Assembly (NCBI RefSeq): GCF_001494595.1
Contig: NZ_LN929908.1
Span: 2,517,716-2,581,715, forward strand
DNA: 64,000 nt
From: Mycobacterium sp. M26
GTDB taxonomy: Bacteria > Actinomycetota > Actinomycetes > Mycobacteriales > Mycobacteriaceae
Direction of reading: 5' to 3'
Under the pieces are notes generated by a model that worked only from the letters and a program-made list of their open reading frames with translations, made no database searches and was not told the DNA's origin. This document shows, piece after piece, positions 36,938 through 45,696 of this stretch. How positions within the stretch are numbered: the stretch's first letter is position 1; every line of letters starts with the position of its first letter. Made by a program: the position numbers and the translations under genes.

Positions 36938-37300
36938 TCAGACGTCCTCTGACTGGGACTGGGCCACGGCCGCGTCGACGTCGAACTCCTTGACCTGGCG
37001 AATCAGGTCCTCGAGCGCGGCGGGCGGCAGCGCTCCGGCCTGGTTGAAGATCAGCTTGCCCTTCTTGAACGCCATCAGCGTCGGGATGGAGCGGATCTCG
37101 GCCGCGGCGGCCAGCTGCTGCTCGGCCTCGGTGTCGACCTTGGCGAACACCACGTCGGGGTGCTTCTCCGACGAGGCGGAGAAGGTCGGCGCGAAGGCAC
37201 GGCACGGACCACACCACGAAGCCCAGAAATCGACCAGCACGATGTCGTTGCCGGTGATGGTGTCGTTGAATTCGTCTGCGGTGAGGTCTCGAGTAGCCAC
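36938..37300 (-). CDS. trxA: Thioredoxin-family protein
   Basis: A 120-residue thioredoxin fold from GTG 37300, which has TAGGA about 7 nt upstream; a longer frame to 37348 runs into the OYE gene. The active site is WCGPC (about residues 35-39), and the cis-proline is in SIPTLM. It has an extended C-terminus after the fold. It can reduce protein disulfides in the cytoplasm. It lies 44 bp after the Old Yellow Enzyme and 34 bp before echA12, corresponding by position to Rv1470. No thioredoxin reductase is adjacent. Confidence 0.9.
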   Translation of the reverse strand: MATRDLTADEFNDTITGNDIVLVDFWASWCGPCRAFAPTFSASSEKHPDVVFAKVDTEAEQQLAAAAEIRSIPTLMAFKKGKLIFNQAGALPPAALEDLIRQVKEFDVDAAVAQSQSEDV

Positions 37301-37344
37301 GGAAGTCCTAACGTCGGAGTAAACCTGGATGTTCCCTGTCGGGA

Positions 37345-38463
37345 TCAATACAAACGGGACAGCGCCGTCGCCGCATCGAATCCGGCGAACTCGCCGAGCG
37401 CGCCGTCGCGCAGGTGATTCACCCAGGCGGGGTCGGCGAGCAGCGCCCGCCCGACGGCGATGATGTCGAACTCACCGGCATCGAACTGGTCGAGCAGCCG
37501 GTCGACGGGCGCGGGCGGGATCGGACCGCCGGGCTCACCGGGCTTGAATTCGGTTTCCAGCCCCACCGACCCGACAGCGATGACCGGCAGTCCGGTGAGC
37601 TTCTTGGTCCACCCGGCCAGGCTCAGCTGCGGATCCTCGTCGGGGAAACCGGGCAGGTAGTGCCGGCGAGTGGACGGGTGCAGCACGTCGACGCCGGCAT
37701 CGACCAGCGGGGCCAGCACCTGCTCGAGTTCGGCGGGGGTCTCGGCGATCGACGCGTCGTAGCGGTTCATCTTCCACTGGGAGAAGCGGTAGATGATCGG
37801 GAAGCCGGGTCCGACCGCTTCCCGCACGGCGGCGACGACCTCGGCGGGGAACCGGGTGCGGGCCTGCAGCGAGCCGCCATAGCCGTCCGTGCGGTGATTC
37901 GTTTCGGCCCAGAGGAACTGGTCGAGTAGGTAGCCGTGGGCGCCGTGAATCTCCACGGCATCGAAACCGGCGTCGTGGGCGTTGCGGGCGCCGAGCGCGA
38001 AGGCCTGCGCCACCGCGGGCAGTTCTTCGGTGGCCAGGGCGCGACCCACCGGGCTGCCGGTGACGTCGAGCCCGGACGGGCTGACCGGCGCCTGCTCGGC
38101 GGTGTCGCCGTCGTGCACGCCGCGGGCTGCGCCCTGATGCCACAGCTGCGCGGCGATGGCGCCGCCCTCGGCGTGCACCGCGTCGGTGACCGCGCGCCAG
38201 CCGTCGAGCACTTCGGTGCCGTCGAGTGCGGGGATGGCCTCGGGCCAGCCGGCCGCCGGGTGCGGCATGCGGACACCTTCGGTGATCAGCAGTGCGGTTC
38301 CACCGGCCGCGCGGCGCGCGTAGTACTCCGCCACGTTCGGGCCGGGAACACCGCCGGGCGAGGCAGCCCGGGTCATCGGGGCCATCGCAAACCGGTTACG
38401 CAGCGTCAGCGATCCGATCGTCAGCGGCGCGAACAGTTCCTGGATTCGTGCGTCGTCCACCAT
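37345..38463 (-). CDS. Old Yellow Enzyme-family NADH:flavin oxidoreductase
   Basis: A 372-residue FMN-dependent TIM-barrel enzyme from ATG 38463. Features: an N-terminal APMTR segment, the substrate-binding pair in IHGAHGYLLDQF, and the conserved NHRTDGYGGS loop; VGRALLADPAW near the C-terminus binds FMN phosphate. OYEs reduce activated C=C bonds of electrophiles such as enals, quinones and nitro compounds. It sits between an ECF sigma/anti-sigma pair (38 bp) and trxA (44 bp) on the same strand, a context suggestive of a response to oxidative or electrophile stress. I do not recall this gene at the matching place in M. tuberculosis. Confidence 0.9.
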   Translation of the reverse strand: MVDDARIQELFAPLTIGSLTLRNRFAMAPMTRAASPGGVPGPNVAEYYARRAAGGTALLITEGVRMPHPAAGWPEAIPALDGTEVLDGWRAVTDAVHAEGGAIAAQLWHQGAARGVHDGDTAEQAPVSPSGLDVTGSPVGRALATEELPAVAQAFALGARNAHDAGFDAVEIHGAHGYLLDQFLWAETNHRTDGYGGSLQARTRFPAEVVAAVREAVGPGFPIIYRFSQWKMNRYDASIAETPAELEQVLAPLVDAGVDVLHPSTRRHYLPGFPDEDPQLSLAGWTKKLTGLPVIAVGSVGLETEFKPGEPGGPIPPAPVDRLLDQFDAGEFDIIAVGRALLADPAWVNHLRDGALGEFAGFDAATALSRLY

Positions 38464-38501
38464 GTGGCAAGTCAACACCGAATGCGGCAGACGACATTCC
38501 C

Positions 38502-38750
38502 TCAGGTCTCGAAGTCGCGGAAGGCCTGCATCAGCCGGTCGCGGAAATCGGGATCCAGGTCGTCGCGCTCGATGCGGCCGAGCGTGTCGACGGTGCCGCG
38601 GAACTGCTGCAGGTAGTTCTCGCAGCCGTCGCAGTCGGCCAGGTGCAGATCGAACCGGGCCCGGGTGTCGTGGTCGAGGGCACCGTCGAGGTAAGCGGTG
38701 ACCAGTTCGACCAGTTCGTCGCAGTTCAGCGGGGTCAGCGGCGTTGTCAT
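38502..38750 (-). CDS. ZAS-type zinc-finger anti-sigma factor
   Basis: An 82-residue soluble protein with the zinc-binding HxxxCxxC motif (HLADCDGC, about residues 36-43) and an upstream Cys/His-bearing helix (LNCDELVELVTAYLDG), the minimal ZAS anti-sigma domain. There is no transmembrane segment, so it would sense intracellular redox or zinc state and release the sigma factor on thiol oxidation. Its start overlaps the sigma stop by 4 bp (38747-38750), which couples their translation and fixes the pairing. Confidence 0.88.
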   Translation of the reverse strand: MTTPLTPLNCDELVELVTAYLDGALDHDTRARFDLHLADCDGCENYLQQFRGTVDTLGRIERDDLDPDFRDRLMQAFRDFET

Positions 38751-39379
38751 GAGCGCTCCGTCAGGTAGGCCTCGAGAGCCTGGCGCACGGCGGCCCGGCC
38801 CCGATGCAGCAGCACGCGCTGGTTGGCGGCGCTGATCTCGAGCAGGTCGCAGACCTCGCTCGACTCGAAGCCCAGCATGTCGCGCATGGTCACCACCTGT
38901 CGCTGCCGCTCCGGCAGTTTGTCGAGTTCGGCCCTGGCCACATCGGCGAGTTCGCGGCCCAGCACCGATCCTTCCGGGGTGTCCGGGAACGGCGCGGGCT
39001 GCTCACCGCTCTTCCAGTGCCCGGCCCACCGGTCTCCCGGCGGCCGAAACCGGGCCGCCTCGACCGTCCCACCGGTGAACGCGGCGATCTCGGCGTCGTC
39101 ACTGCGCCGCTCCCGAATCCCACGGGCCTTGGCGATGTTGATCAGGACGGCGAACAGCCAGGTGCGCAGCGAGGACCGGCCTTCGAACTTGTCGATGCCC
39201 TTCACGAGGGCGATCCACGTCTCCTGCACCACTTCTTCGGCGATCTCGCGGCTCGGTACGTAGCCCCGGGCCACGCGCAGCAACGCCGGGGTGTGCTCGT
39301 CGACCAGCTTGGCGAACACCAATTCATCGCGGGCGCGCAGCGCCGCGATCACCGCCGACTCGTCCGCCGCACCTGCCAT
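38747..39379 (-). CDS. ECF RNA polymerase sigma factor
   Basis: A 210-residue group 4 sigma factor with region 2 at about 22-90 (EEVVQETWIALVKG, FEGRSSLRTWLFAVLINIAK) and region 4 at about 150-205 (LPERQRQVVTMRDMLGFESSEVCDLL). A long linker between them (GDRWAGHWKSGEQPAPFPDTPEGS) is a recognisable feature of one actinobacterial ECF subgroup. It is followed by its ZAS anti-sigma, OYE and trxA. It has a candidate -10 (TAGCAT) 9 nt upstream. Its regulon is unknown; it may control the OYE-trxA genes beside it (inference). Confidence 0.93.
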   Translation of the reverse strand: MAGAADESAVIAALRARDELVFAKLVDEHTPALLRVARGYVPSREIAEEVVQETWIALVKGIDKFEGRSSLRTWLFAVLINIAKARGIRERRSDDAEIAAFTGGTVEAARFRPPGDRWAGHWKSGEQPAPFPDTPEGSVLGRELADVARAELDKLPERQRQVVTMRDMLGFESSEVCDLLEISAANQRVLLHRGRAAVRQALEAYLTERS

Positions 39380-39388
39380 CGCCTGCAG

Positions 39389-39394
39389 ATGCTA
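39389..39394 (-). promoter_or_regulatory. -10 hexamer for the ECF sigma operon
   Basis: TAGCAT lies 9 nt before ATG 39379, in the 20-bp gap after the upstream hypothetical gene, so the transcript would start within a few bases of the start codon. Confidence 0.4.
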
Positions 39395-39399
39395 GCCCG

Positions 39400-40041
39400 C
39401 TACAGATCGGCCTGTGCGGCGCGGAAGAAATCGGCGATCTCGGCGGCCTGCGCGTCGACATCGGCGTCGAGGTTCACCGGCCGCAGCGCCCCGAAGGGGG
39501 CATTCCACAACTTGCCCCGGCGTGGGTTGGTGGCGAAATCCCACGGACCCACATACGCGTACGGCAGCGGGTGGCCGTCGTCGCCCGCAGACACCCCGTA
39601 GTTGACCTCATCGTGGGTGGCCGCGACGTCGAGATGCTCCGGCCACAGCACCGGATGGCCTTGGGAGAGAACGGTTGTGATGGCGAACCCGCCCGCGTAG
39701 AGGGCGCGGTAGACGACATCGGCCGCGCCGGGATCGATATCCAGCACGGTGTCGAGGTCCAGGGGCGCGACGGAGTGATAGAGCTCAGCAGGTGGCGGGC
39801 CGATGTCCAGGCCGGCGGCCGCCGCGAGATCGCGCACCGGCCCGGCCAGCGGTGCCGATCCGTCCTGCCATTCCAGGGTGGTGCCGTGCACCGCGATCGG
39901 GACCGCGGTGGCGGCGAAGCCGTCCGGGCGCACGGCGAGCCGAATAGTGCCGGCCGCGCGGTACTGCGGTCCGGCAACGACACTTTCGGCGATGCCGTGC
40001 AGTTGGCGGCGGGTCGCGACGATGGTCTGTGCGACGCTCAC
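39400..40041 (-). CDS. Hypothetical protein downstream of sufT
   Basis: A 213-residue protein from GTG 40041, which has GGGAGG 7 nt upstream and lies 14 bp after the sufT stop. I do not recognise the family. It is acidic and soluble, without signal peptide, membrane helix or cysteine cluster. The N-terminal third looks like a beta-rich repeat region (AGTIRLAVRPDGFAATAVPI), and the C-terminus has aromatic motifs such as YAYVGPWD. Its position at the end of the SUF operon suggests co-transcription but does not prove a link to Fe-S assembly. Confidence 0.7.
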   Translation of the reverse strand: MSVAQTIVATRRQLHGIAESVVAGPQYRAAGTIRLAVRPDGFAATAVPIAVHGTTLEWQDGSAPLAGPVRDLAAAAGLDIGPPPAELYHSVAPLDLDTVLDIDPGAADVVYRALYAGGFAITTVLSQGHPVLWPEHLDVAATHDEVNYGVSAGDDGHPLPYAYVGPWDFATNPRRGKLWNAPFGALRPVNLDADVDAQAAEIADFFRAAQADL

Positions 40042-40055
40042 CGCGATACCTCCCG

Positions 40056-40412
40056 CTAGACCGTGAAGCCGAGGGCGCGCAGTTGCTCGCGGCCGTCCTC
40101 GGTGATCTTGTCGGGCCCCCACGGCGGGTTCCAGACCCAGTTGATCTTCGCCTCGTTGACCAGGCCGGCGCCCACCAGGGCGGTCAGCGTCTGGTCCTCG
40201 ATGACGTCGGTGAGCGGGCAGGCCGCCGACGTCAGCGTCATGTCGATCAGCGCCACCGTGCCGGTGTCACCTTTCTCCACGTTCATCCCGTAGACCAGAC
40301 CGAGGTCGACGACGTTGATCCCGAGTTCGGGATCAACGACATCGCGCATCGCCTCCTCGATGTCGGCCAACAATTCGTCAGAGACGGTCTCAGTGGCTTC
40401 CTGCTCGCTCAT
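40056..40412 (-). CDS. sufT: SufT-like Fe-S assembly protein (MIP18/DUF59 family)
   Basis: A 118-residue protein from ATG 40412, overlapping the sufU stop by 4 bp (ATGA). It has the DUF59/MIP18 core DPELGINVVDLGLVY (about 27-41) and a conserved cysteine in the TSAACPLT loop. SufT-like proteins help mature Fe-S proteins downstream of the SUF scaffold. It is the last recognised SUF gene and corresponds to Rv1466. Confidence 0.92.
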   Translation of the reverse strand: MSEQEATETVSDELLADIEEAMRDVVDPELGINVVDLGLVYGMNVEKGDTGTVALIDMTLTSAACPLTDVIEDQTLTALVGAGLVNEAKINWVWNPPWGPDKITEDGREQLRALGFTV

Positions 40413-40873
40413 TTCTTGTCCTCCACGTCTTTTCGGTGCGAGGCCTGGGCCACCGCGTCTTTGAAAGCCAGCCAGCCCAGCAGCGCACATTTGACCCGCG
40501 CCGGGTACTTCGCCACCCCGGCGAAGGCCACGCCGTCGCCGAGTACGTCCTCGTCGCCGTCGATAGTGCCGCGGGAAGACACCATCTCGGAGAACGCCGC
40601 GACCGTCTTGAGCGCATCCCCCACGCTCTGGCCGATCACCTGATCGGTCAGCACCGAGGTAGCGGCCTGACTGATCGAGCACCCCTGCCCGTCGTAGGAC
40701 ACGTCCTGCACAGTCTCGCCGTCGGCAGACAGCGCCACCCGCAGGGTCACCTCGTCACCGCAGGTGGGGTTGACGTGGTAGACCTCGGCGCCGAACGGTT
40801 CCCGCAGCCCGCGGTGATGCGGGTGCTTGTAGTGGTCCAGGATCACTTCCTGGTACATCTGTTCCAGTCGCAC
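40409..40873 (-). CDS. sufU: SufU, zinc-dependent sulfur transfer protein
   Basis: A 154-residue IscU-like protein with Cys38, Asp40, Cys65 and Cys129, the zinc/sulfur-transfer residues of SufU. In Gram-positive-type SUF systems it accepts persulfide sulfur from SufS and passes it to SufBCD. It lies 3 bp after sufS and overlaps sufT by 4 bp. Its length and residue pattern are normal for the family. Confidence 0.94.
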   Translation of the reverse strand: MRLEQMYQEVILDHYKHPHHRGLREPFGAEVYHVNPTCGDEVTLRVALSADGETVQDVSYDGQGCSISQAATSVLTDQVIGQSVGDALKTVAAFSEMVSSRGTIDGDEDVLGDGVAFAGVAKYPARVKCALLGWLAFKDAVAQASHRKDVEDKK

Positions 40874-40876
40874 GTC

Positions 40877-42133
40877 TTACCTGCCGAAGAACTCGATCGC
40901 GCGGCGGATGCCGGCGACCAGCCGGTCCACCTCGTCGAGAGTGTTGTAGACGGCGAAGGAGGCGCGGACGGTGGCGGCGACACCGAAGCGCCGGTGCAGT
41001 GGCCACGCGCAGTGGTGCCCGACCCGCACGGCGACACCGTCGTCGTCGAGCACCTGGCCCACATCGTGGGCGTGCACGCCGTCGACCACGAATGCCACCG
41101 GCGAGCGGCGCCCGGCAGGGTCGGTCGGCCCGATGATGCGCACCTGCGGGATCTCGGCCAGACCCGCCAGCGCGGCGGCCACCAATGTGTGCTCGTGCGC
41201 GGCGACCGCCGCCATCCCGATCGAATCGAGATACCGTGCGGCGGCGGCCAATCCGACCACCTGAGAGATCATCTGGGTGCCGGCCTCGAAGCGCTGTGGT
41301 GGCGGCGCGTAGGTGGCGCCCTCCATCGTGACGGTCTCGATCATCGACCCGCCGGTCAGGAACGGCGGCAGCGCCTCCAGAACCTCGGCGCGACCGTAGA
41401 GGGCGCCGATGCCGGTGGGCCCCAGCATCTTGTGGCCGGAGAACGCCGCGAAATCGACGCCGAGCGCACCGAAATCCACCGACTGGTGGGGCACCGACTG
41501 GCAGGCGTCGAGCACCGTCAGCGCACCGACCGCCTTGGCACGGGCGACCATCTCGGCCACCGCGGGTGCGGTCCCGGTGACGTTCGACTGATGGGTGAAG
41601 GCAACGACCTTGACCCGCTCGTCGAGTTCCAGCGAGTCCAGGTCGACGTTTCCGTCATCGGTCACGCCGTACCACGTCAGGGTGGCCCCGGTCCGGCGGG
41701 CCAACTCCTGCCAGGGAATCAGGTTGGCGTGGTGTTCCAGCTCGGTGGTGACGATGACGTCACCGGGCCCGACCGCGCCACCAAATCGGCTGTCCCCCAG
41801 CACATACGACACCAGGTTGAGCGCCTCGGTCGCATTCTTGGTGAAGGCCAGCTGATCCGGGGTGGCGCCGACGAACGCCGCGATATCGGCGCGGCCCTGC
41901 TCGTAAGCGTCGGTGGACTCCTCCATCAGCTGATGGGCGCCGCGGTGCACCGCCCCGTAATGGTTGAGCAGGAAGTCGCGCTCGGCGTCGAGCACCTGCA
42001 GCGGTTTCTGCGAGGTCGCCCCGGAATCGAGGTACGCCAGCTGGTGCCCGCCCCGCATGACCCGGCTCAGGATCGGGAAATCGGCGCGGATCTTGGCCAG
42101 GTTGGCGACGTCGAGATCGACCGAGGCGGTCAT
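40877..42133 (-). CDS. sufS: Cysteine desulfurase SufS (Csd)
   Basis: A 418-residue class V aminotransferase-fold PLP enzyme from ATG 42133, one base after the sufC stop. It removes sulfur from L-cysteine to a persulfide on its active-site cysteine. The PLP lysine is in SGHKMLGPTG and the catalytic cysteine in RVGHHCAWP; LDSGATSQKP near residue 38 binds cofactor. It is the sole desulfurase of the SUF operon, corresponding to Rv1464. Confidence 0.95.
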   Translation of the reverse strand: MTASVDLDVANLAKIRADFPILSRVMRGGHQLAYLDSGATSQKPLQVLDAERDFLLNHYGAVHRGAHQLMEESTDAYEQGRADIAAFVGATPDQLAFTKNATEALNLVSYVLGDSRFGGAVGPGDVIVTTELEHHANLIPWQELARRTGATLTWYGVTDDGNVDLDSLELDERVKVVAFTHQSNVTGTAPAVAEMVARAKAVGALTVLDACQSVPHQSVDFGALGVDFAAFSGHKMLGPTGIGALYGRAEVLEALPPFLTGGSMIETVTMEGATYAPPPQRFEAGTQMISQVVGLAAAARYLDSIGMAAVAAHEHTLVAAALAGLAEIPQVRIIGPTDPAGRRSPVAFVVDGVHAHDVGQVLDDDGVAVRVGHHCAWPLHRRFGVAATVRASFAVYNTLDEVDRLVAGIRRAIEFFGR

Positions 42134-42134
42134 A

Positions 42135-42908
42135 TCAGGCCCCTGCCGGTGCAGCCTGCTGGGTGAAGCGCTCGTAGCCGTTTTCTTCGAGTTCGTCGGC
42201 CAGCTCGGGGCCACCGGACTCCACGATGCGGCCGTCGACGAAGACGTGCACGAACTGCGGCTGGATGTAGCGCAGGATGCGGGTGTAGTGGGTGATGAGC
42301 AGCACGCCGGCGTGCTCGGCCTCGGCGTAGCGGTTCACGCCTTCGCTGACCACGCGCAGCGCGTCGACGTCCAGACCGGAGTCGGTCTCGTCGAGGATGG
42401 CGATCTTCGGCTTGAGCAGACCCAGCTGCAGAATCTCGTGACGCTTCTTCTCACCACCGGAGAAGCCCTCGTTGACACTGCGCTCGGCGAACTGCGGGTC
42501 GATGCCGAGGTCGGCCATCGCGGCCTTGACCTCCTTGACCCACAGCCGCAGCTTGGGCGCCTCGCCGCGCACGGCGGTGGCGGCGGTGCGCAGGAAGTTC
42601 GACATCGAGACCCCGGGCACCTCGACCGGGTACTGCATGGCCAGGAAGAGTCCGGCGCGGGCACGCTCGTCGACGCTCATCTCCAGGACGTCCTGACCGT
42701 CGAGGGTGATCGACCCCGACGTCACGGTGTACTTGGGGTGACCGGCGATGGCGTAGGACAGCGTCGACTTGCCGGATCCGTTGGGGCCCATGACCGCATG
42801 GGTCTCCCCCGACTTCACGGTCAGGTTGACGCCCTTGAGGATCTCCTTGGCGCTGCCGTCCTCGTTGGCGACGCTGACGTGAAGGTCCTTGATTTCCAGA
42901 GTGCTCAC
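42135..42908 (-). CDS. sufC: SufC, ABC-type ATPase of the SufBCD scaffold
   Basis: A 257-residue ATPase with Walker A GPNGSGKST (about 38-46), signature GFSGGEKKR and Walker B IAILDETDSGLD. It powers Fe-S cluster assembly on SufB/SufD. The start is GTG 42908, overlapping the sufD stop by 4 bp (GTGA). The sequence is complete; expression depends on read-through of the upstream sufD frame, which is broken in this assembly, so translational coupling to sufC could also be affected. Confidence 0.96.
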   Translation of the reverse strand: MSTLEIKDLHVSVANEDGSAKEILKGVNLTVKSGETHAVMGPNGSGKSTLSYAIAGHPKYTVTSGSITLDGQDVLEMSVDERARAGLFLAMQYPVEVPGVSMSNFLRTAATAVRGEAPKLRLWVKEVKAAMADLGIDPQFAERSVNEGFSGGEKKRHEILQLGLLKPKIAILDETDSGLDVDALRVVSEGVNRYAEAEHAGVLLITHYTRILRYIQPQFVHVFVDGRIVESGGPELADELEENGYERFTQQAAPAGA

Positions 42909-44193
42909 TGTGTTCTCGATTCGGTAATAGCGAGTTCGCGTTCGATGGCGTCGGTCAGGCGGTCGCGGATGTCGGGCACGGCGATCTTGGCGATGATCTC
43001 GCCGAAGAAGCCGCGCACCACCAGCCGGCGGGCCTGCTCCTCGGGGATGCCGCGGGCCTGGAGGTAGAACAGCTGCTCGTCGTCGAAACGGCCGGTGGCA
43101 CTGGCGTGCCCGGCGCCGACGATTTCGCCGGTCTCGATCTCCAGATTGGGCACCGAGTCGGCGCGGGCGCCGTCGGTGAGGACCAGGTTGCGGTTGACCT
43201 CGAAGGTGTCGGTGCCGGTGGCCTCGGCGCGGATCAGCACGTCACCCACCCAGACGGTATGGGCGTCGGGCTTGGCCGAGGCCGGATCGCCCTGCAGCGC
43301 ACCCTTGTAGAGCACGTTGGACTTGCAGTTCGGCTGCGAGTGGTCGACCAGCAGCCGCGATTCCAGGTGCTGGCCCTCGTCGGCGAAGTACAGGCCGAGC
43401 AGTTCGGCGTCGCCGCCTGCTGCGTCGTAGCGCACTGTCGCCGACATCCGGACCACCTCACCGCCGAGGGTCACGGCCACGTGCCGCAGCACCGCGTCCT
43501 TGCCCAGGCGGGCGTGCTGGGCGTTGACGTGCACCACGTCGTCGGCCCAGTCGGCGATCCACACGACGGTCAGCCGGGCGGCATTACCGAGCACGAATTC
43601 GACGTTGTCGGCGTAGGTTCCGCTGCCGCGATGGTCGATGACCACGACGGCCTCGGCAAGTTCCTCGGCGCGGATCTGCAGGTGTCCGTAGGCGGTGGCA
43701 CCCGCTCCGGGGCCGGTGACGACGATCTCGACCGGAGCCTCGACCTGCGTGCCACGCGCCACGGTGACGACCGTCGCCTCGTTGAACGACGAGAAGGCCT
43801 GGGCGGCAACCCGATCGGCGGGAACCCCGCCCTGGCCGAGCCGGTCGTCGCCGCGGCGGACGGTCTCCACGGTCACGCCGGGCTGGGCGGTGACAACGAT
43901 CTGCGCGCTACCGCTGGCGGGCGCCGAACCGTTGTGCAGCCCGCGCAGTCGTCGCCGCGGCGGACGGTCTCCACGGTCACGCCGGGCTGGGCGGTGACAA
44001 CGATCTGCGCGCTACCGCTGGCGGGCGCCGAACCGTTGTGCAGCCCGCGCAGCCGCTTGAGCGGGGTGAACCGCCAGACTTCGTCACGACCGCCGGGGAC
44101 CTCGAAGGCGTCGACGTCGAACGAACTGAATTGCTCGCCCTTGTTGATGGCGGTAAGGCGCGAACCCTCGACCGCCTTGGTGAGATTGCTCAT
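42905..44193 (-). pseudogene. sufD: sufD, frameshifted by a 104-bp tandem duplication
   Basis: SufD forms the Fe-S scaffold with SufB and SufC. Here the reading frame starts at ATG 44193 and encodes 82 normal residues (to about RRGDD), then crosses an exact 104-bp tandem duplication (43844-44052), shifts by two bases and stops at 43873. The remaining 320 or so residues are intact in another frame down to 42905. Deleting one copy gives exactly 395 codons (394 residues), the normal SufD length. SUF is essential in mycobacteria, so either the assembly is wrong here or this strain has a real lesion. No other defect is visible in the gene. Confidence 0.9.
43844..44052. repeat. Exact 104-bp tandem duplication within sufD
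   Basis: Copy one runs 43844-43947 and copy two 43948-44051, with one further shared base (G at 44052). All positions compared agree. The length is not a multiple of three. No simple repeat underlies it, so it is a segmental duplication or a joined contig overlap. Confidence 0.95.
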
Positions 44194-45635
44194 TAGCCGA
44201 CCGCGCCTTCCATCTGCAGCTCGATCAGCCGGTTCAGCTCGAGTGCGTATTCCATCGGCAGTTCCTTGGCAATCGGCTCGACGAAGCCGCGCACCACCAT
44301 GGCCATCGCCTCGTCCTCGGTCATGCCGCGGCTCATCAGGTAGAACAGCTGATCGGCGCTGACCTTCGACACGGTGGCCTCATGGCCCATGGTGACGTCG
44401 TCCTCACGGATGTCGACGTACGGGTAGGTGTCGCTGCGGCTGATCGTATCGACAAGCAGCGCATCGCATTTCACCGAGGAGCGTGAGCCGTGTGCGCCCT
44501 TGTTGACCTGAACCAGACCGCGGTAGGAGGCCCGGCCACCGCCGCGCGCCACCGACTTGGACACGATGTTGCTGCTGGTGTTCGGAGCCAGGTGGACCAT
44601 CTTGGCGCCGGTGTCCTGGTGCTGACCCTCACCGGCGAACGCCACCGAAAGCACCTCACCCTTGGCGTGCTCACCGGTCATCCACACCGCCGGGTACTTC
44701 ATGGTGACCTTCGAACCGATATTGCCGTCGACCCATTCCATGGTGGCGCCGGCCTCGGCCCGGGCCCGCTTGGTGACCAGGTTGTAGACGTTGTTCGACC
44801 AGTTCTGGATCGTCGTGTAGCGCACCCGGGCACCAGGCTTGACGATGATCTCCACGACCGCGGAGTGCAGCGAGTCGCTCTTGTAGATCGGCGCGGTGCA
44901 GCCCTCCACGTAGTGGATGTAGGAGCCCTCGTCGGCGATGATCAGCGTGCGCTCGAACTGGCCCATGTTCTCGGTGTTGATCCGGAAGTAGGCCTGCAGC
45001 GGGATATCGACGTGCACACCCGGCGGGACGTAGATGAACGACCCGCCCGACCACACCGCGGTATTGAGCGCGGAGAACTTGTTGTCGCCGGCCGGGATCA
45101 CCGTGCCGAAGTACTGCCGGAAAATCTCCGGGTGTTCCTTCAGACCGCTGTCGGTGTCCAGGAAGATGACGCCCTGGGCCTCGAGGTCCTCGCGGATCTG
45201 GTGGTAGACCACTTCGCTCTCGTACTGCGCGGCCACACCGGCGACCAGCCGCTGCTTCTCGGCCTCCGGGATGCCCAGGCGGTCGTAGGTGTTGCGGATG
45301 TCCTCGGGCAGGTCCTCCCAGGAGGCGGCCTGCTTCTCGGTGGAGCGCACGAAGTACTTGATGTTGTCGAAGTCGATGCCCTCGAGGTTGGAGCCCCAGT
45401 TCGGCATCGGCTTCTTGTCGAAGGTGCGCAGCGCCTTGAGCCGGATGTCGAGCATCCACTCCGGCTCGTTCTTCTTCGCGGAGATGTCACGCACCACCGC
45501 TTCCGACAGACCGCGGCGGGCCGAGGCGCCCGCGACGTCGGCGTCTGCCCAGCCGTAGCCGTAGCGGCCCAGCGAGGCGATGGTCTCCTCCTGGGACAGC
45601 GGCTCGACCGGCTTGGCGTCCGGGGTGAGTGTCAT
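44193..45635 (-). CDS. sufB: SufB, Fe-S cluster scaffold protein
   Basis: A 480-residue scaffold from ATG 45635, with AAGGAG 7 nt upstream. It contains the conserved SufB core (YVEGCTAPIYKSDSLH, about 250, and HEATVSKVSADQLFYLMSRG near the C-terminus). Its stop overlaps the sufD start by one base (TAATG). Unlike M. tuberculosis SufB, which carries an intein, this gene is continuous through the EGCTAP region. It is the first structural gene after sufR, with a gap of about 60 bp. Confidence 0.97.
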   Translation of the reverse strand: MTLTPDAKPVEPLSQEETIASLGRYGYGWADADVAGASARRGLSEAVVRDISAKKNEPEWMLDIRLKALRTFDKKPMPNWGSNLEGIDFDNIKYFVRSTEKQAASWEDLPEDIRNTYDRLGIPEAEKQRLVAGVAAQYESEVVYHQIREDLEAQGVIFLDTDSGLKEHPEIFRQYFGTVIPAGDNKFSALNTAVWSGGSFIYVPPGVHVDIPLQAYFRINTENMGQFERTLIIADEGSYIHYVEGCTAPIYKSDSLHSAVVEIIVKPGARVRYTTIQNWSNNVYNLVTKRARAEAGATMEWVDGNIGSKVTMKYPAVWMTGEHAKGEVLSVAFAGEGQHQDTGAKMVHLAPNTSSNIVSKSVARGGGRASYRGLVQVNKGAHGSRSSVKCDALLVDTISRSDTYPYVDIREDDVTMGHEATVSKVSADQLFYLMSRGMTEDEAMAMVVRGFVEPIAKELPMEYALELNRLIELQMEGAVG

Positions 45636-45696
45636 GGCGACGCTCCTTCGGCGTTGTGGTGGCTTCGGCGCGGGGCTGTGCACCGAAGGTGAAGCT

